Of a stretch of 64,000 nucleotides of DNA, positions 63,132-64,000 are shown piece after piece. Below the pieces are notes generated by a model that was not told the DNA's origin, did not search any database, and was given only the letters and a program-made list of their open reading frames with translations. Every line of letters starts with the position of its first letter. Position 1 is the first letter of the stretch. The DNA comes from Adineta vaga (Eukaryota; Rotifera). Made by a program: the position numbers and the translations under genes. The DNA is taken from NCBI GenBank assembly GCA_021613535.1, contig CP075496.1:13082001-13146000 (forward strand), given 5' to 3'.

Positions 63132-63145
63132 ATCTTTCATTTCAG
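63132..63145 (+). promoter_or_regulatory. Acceptor-like site between PSMA6 and the FN3 gene
   Basis: ATCTTTCATTTCAG is a typical 3' splice-site sequence, placed 24 nt before the ATG at 63170 and 132 nt after the PSMA6 stop. No coding exon precedes it, which is consistent with a spliced leader acceptor or a cis-spliced UTR. Confidence 0.45.
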
Positions 63146-63169
63146 ATAGAAACGATCGTCATTATATGG

Positions 63170-64000
63170 ATGGCGACGGTTAATATCTTCTTTTCGATCG
63201 TATTCATTACGATCTTAGCATTTAATGCAATCGAATCTAGTACTTCTGGCCATGTTCTCTCCAGTCGAAGCGATCCGTCTGTTCGCGATCGTTTACCAAA
63301 AATTGAAATGAATGCAACCAGTCATTCAATTGTAATGACTCTTCATCCAGCAACTATTAATGATGATACAATCAAACGTTTTCGTTTTCAATATGGAATT
63401 AATTTTCCATATCAACATACACTTTATATAAATAAAAATCAAACTTCTTTATTTATTGATAAACTTGGTAAAAATGCGAAATCATATATTCGATGATGAT
63501 TATTAAATATTTCTTGTGTTTTTTTAGAACCAAATCAGAAATATATTTTTTCATTGATTGCACTTGATGAAAATAATAATACTGTCATTCCTGAACAATT
63601 CTATGATTTTCAAATGCCATCCGAAGGTAATTCATACTTGAAAAATTGAATATAAACTTCAAGAAACAATGTTTCTTTTTAACTTCTGTAGATGATGATC
63701 GTCAACCACCAAAAACTCCGTTGGAATTAAATTTAATTCCTCGTTCGAAAACATCTGTTCTTCTTCAATGGACTGATGTTGATTATCCAAAAACGAGTCG
63801 TTTACCTTCATCACGTCGTTATAAAATTCAAGTAAATGAATTAGATCTGAATCAACAAGTTGTTAAACAACAAGAACTTGTATCAAATAATGAACAATCA
63901 CATTTAATTGAAAACTTAAAACCATTAACAAATTATGAATTCGCCGTTCGAACAATTGATGGTGATCTTGAAAGTGATTATTCATTAGCAATTGAATATT
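63170..64000 (+). CDS. Secreted FN3 protein, ABI3BP/TARSH-like, 3' end outside window
   Basis: Exons seen: 63170-63467, 63528-63626, 63692 to the window edge. MATVNIFFSIVFITILAFNA is a signal peptide. The first module, LPKIEMNATSHSIVMTLHPA, continues through FRFQYGINFPYQ and LEPNQKYIFSLIALDENN. A fibronectin type III domain follows (PLELNLIPRSKTSVLLQWTD, RRYKIQVNE, LIENLKPLTNYEFAVRT). The order and wording (LPK, then a non-standard module, then an FN3 with VENLKPNTVYEF) resemble the N-terminus of ABI3BP/TARSH, an extracellular matrix protein. N-glycosylation sites (NAT, NQT) fit a secreted protein. The identity is moderate because only the N-terminal 240 residues are visible and FN3 domains are common. 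Confidence 0.65.

Noticed and set aside
1-64000. Horizontally acquired or mobile gene cluster
   Set aside because: Nearly all recognised genes are typical intron-bearing animal genes; no transposase, reverse transcriptase, telomeric repeat or bacterial-type gene was seen.

Overview
The window is AT-rich eukaryotic DNA. Genes are compact, and most introns are about 45-75 nt with GT-AG ends. Intron architecture, AT-rich codon use, Ser/Thr/Gln-rich linkers and splice-acceptor-like sites just upstream of several start codons best fit an invertebrate animal, most likely a bdelloid rotifer (Rotaria/Adineta type). That assignment is inference; the animal origin is firm from the proteins. No tRNA, rRNA, CRISPR array or intact mobile element was recognised.

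Layout. 0-8.4 kb, plus strand: 3' part of NIPP1 (PPP1R8), a coiled-coil protein resembling CEP85, TBCK, and methylmalonyl-CoA epimerase, packed head to tail. 9.3-14.1 kb, minus: a RhoGAP of the ARHGAP6 type. 14.1-19.8 kb: gene-poor. 19.8-21.6 kb, minus: FSIP1-like, head to head with RIC8 (plus, 22.0-24.9 kb), followed by DNAJC1/ERdj1 (25.2-26.9 kb). 27.8-28.6 kb, minus: an unidentified Ser/Thr-rich ORF. 30.3-30.8 kb: weak protein-like stretches. 31.4-33.0 kb, plus: ceramide-1-phosphate transfer protein. 34.4-36.9 kb, minus: an LRR surface protein with two possible last exons. 36.9-46.5 kb: a 9.5 kb gene-free block. 46.5-47.9 kb, minus: NIPA magnesium transporter. 48.6-52.9 kb, minus: OGT. 54.9-58.8 kb, minus: inositol polyphosphate 4-phosphatase, with a 347-codon intronless ORF inside one intron. 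59.4-60.7 kb, minus: TRAP-alpha/SSR1, head to head with a plus-strand run of an RRM-less NELF-E-like protein, proteasome alpha PSMA6, and an FN3 protein like ABI3BP/TARSH that leaves the window.

Most genes are housekeeping or signalling genes with no shared pathway. Two ER proteins (DNAJC1, SSR1), several phospho- and lipid-signalling proteins and a few nuclear factors are simply interspersed. I built splice models by hand. For every complete multi-exon gene the exon lengths sum to a multiple of three. For example, TBCK comes to 876 aa, PSMA6 to 246 aa and the epimerase to 177 aa, all close to the human lengths.

The most interesting points are: tight same-strand gene runs with acceptor-like sites next to the start codons, suggesting spliced-leader operons; two phase-compatible last exons that would make membrane and secreted forms of the LRR protein; a NELF-E-like protein that keeps its N- and C-terminal motifs but has no RRM; and an INPP4 with no visible C2 domain that hosts a nested ORF.
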